Source of the DNA: Streptomyces griseoloalbus
Lineage (GTDB): Bacteria > Actinomycetota > Actinomycetes > Streptomycetales > Streptomycetaceae
Length of the DNA stretch: 64,000 bases
Direction of reading: 5' to 3'
Assembly: GCA_014650015.1 (NCBI GenBank)
Contig: BMUD01000002.1
Coordinates: 1 to 64,000 of the forward strand
This document shows, piece after piece, positions 63,652-64,000 of this stretch. Position 1 is the first letter of the stretch; the number at the start of each line of letters is the position of its first letter. The notes beneath the pieces are model-generated. The model did no database searches and had not been told where the DNA came from. It saw only the letters and a list, made by a program, of their open reading frames with translations. The position numbers were made by a program, and so were the translations under genes.

Positions 63652-64000
63652 TCAGCACATACCGGCGGGCTCGGAGAGCGTGCAGGTGTTGCTGCTGAAC
63701 GTGTTGCTCTTCGCGGTGTCCCGGTTGGCCAGGTCGGCCGGGCTGTTGCCGGTCACCAGGTTGTCCCGGATGTCGTTGCGCTCGTTGGGGGTGCCGACGA
63801 GGCTCTTGAAGAGGACGATGCCGCCGGACAGCGGGGACGTGCCCTTGTTGTTCTCCACCCGGTTCCAGGCGACCAGCGTCTCCTCGGCGCCGGTGAGGAC
63901 GATGCCCGAGCCCTGCAGGAAGGGCAGCCGCGGTGTCTTGGCGCAGTACTTGTTGTTGGCGTGGAGGTGATTGCGCGTCACGCTCAGCGCGCCGGCGCGC
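63652..64000 (-). CDS. Right-handed parallel beta-helix repeat protein, C-terminal part (runs off the window)
   Basis: The minus strand is open from the window edge to a stop at 63652. It reads rungs such as LSVTRNHLHANNKYC, GSGIVLTGAEETLVAWNRVE, NNKGTSPLSGGIVLF and NDIRDNLVTGNSPADLANRD, which is the NosD/beta-helix repeat pattern. It ends with two cysteines (SSNTCTLSEPAGMC) likely to form a disulfide in a secreted protein. The N-terminus lies beyond position 64000. Confidence 0.8.
   Translation of the reverse strand, partial: RAGALSVTRNHLHANNKYCAKTPRLPFLQGSGIVLTGAEETLVAWNRVENNKGTSPLSGGIVLFKSLVGTPNERNDIRDNLVTGNSPADLANRDTAKSNTFSSNTCTLSEPAGMC

Overview
The window is very GC-rich, with short intergenic gaps, GTG starts, ATGA/GTGA-type gene overlaps and a complete whiE-type spore-pigment polyketide cluster at the right end. 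All of this points to a Streptomyces (or close relative) chromosome. No tRNA, rRNA or CRISPR array was found.

Region 1 (1-2138): an IS481-type transposase remnant beside a membrane-anchored Mrr-like nuclease with an N-terminal zinc finger. It is followed by a diverged second copy of the dhaK promoter that carries only the first eight dhaK codons and a stop.

Region 2 (about 2140-17985): a stress/dormancy-type accessory island. It holds universal stress proteins (two tandem-domain, one single-domain, two broken), CBS-domain proteins, an Acg-like nitroreductase, a DUF1918-XRE-PNPOx fusion, an APH-AAA kinase fusion, a K+ channel and an FAD monooxygenase. It is strewn with wreckage: a GH65 phosphorylase gene with an internal inversion, and CBS, DUF1876, pncB and flavodoxin remnants. 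The two copies of the dhaK 5' region bracket it and share an identical 28-bp core.

Region 3 (18.2-34.6 kb): the dhaKLM dihydroxyacetone kinase operon, a GH75 chitosanase, secreted proteins, a fadH-padR operon with a 20-bp palindromic operator, a PAS-GAF-PP2C phosphatase, a PrmC-like methyltransferase, a sulfite-oxidase-like/ferredoxin-reductase pair, a CE7 esterase, a GntR regulator and a broken thioesterase.

Region 4 (34.6-43 kb): a methyltransferase, a 167-bp MITE-like inverted-repeat element, a short Rho paralogue with a long leader, a D,D-carboxypeptidase, an asparagine-degradation locus that has lost most of aspA and gained 85-bp tandem repeats, a desaturase, and small ArsR and VOC genes.

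Region 5 (43-51 kb): a coherent galactan-utilisation locus. A secreted GH53 galactanase releases oligosaccharides, an ABC importer (binding protein and two permeases, no ATPase encoded) takes them up, a GH42 beta-galactosidase cleaves them inside, and a LacI repressor closes the operon. Two TGTGAACG-type operators lie in the divergent promoter region.

Region 6 (51-64 kb): a MarR regulator, an SseB protein, a long-form GAPDH, 39-bp and 11-bp tandem repeats, then the spore-pigment cluster: hydroxylase (divergent), SchA/CurD protein, cupin, KS-alpha, KS-beta, ACP, aromatase and cyclase, with a convergent O-methyltransferase. The window ends inside a beta-helix protein.
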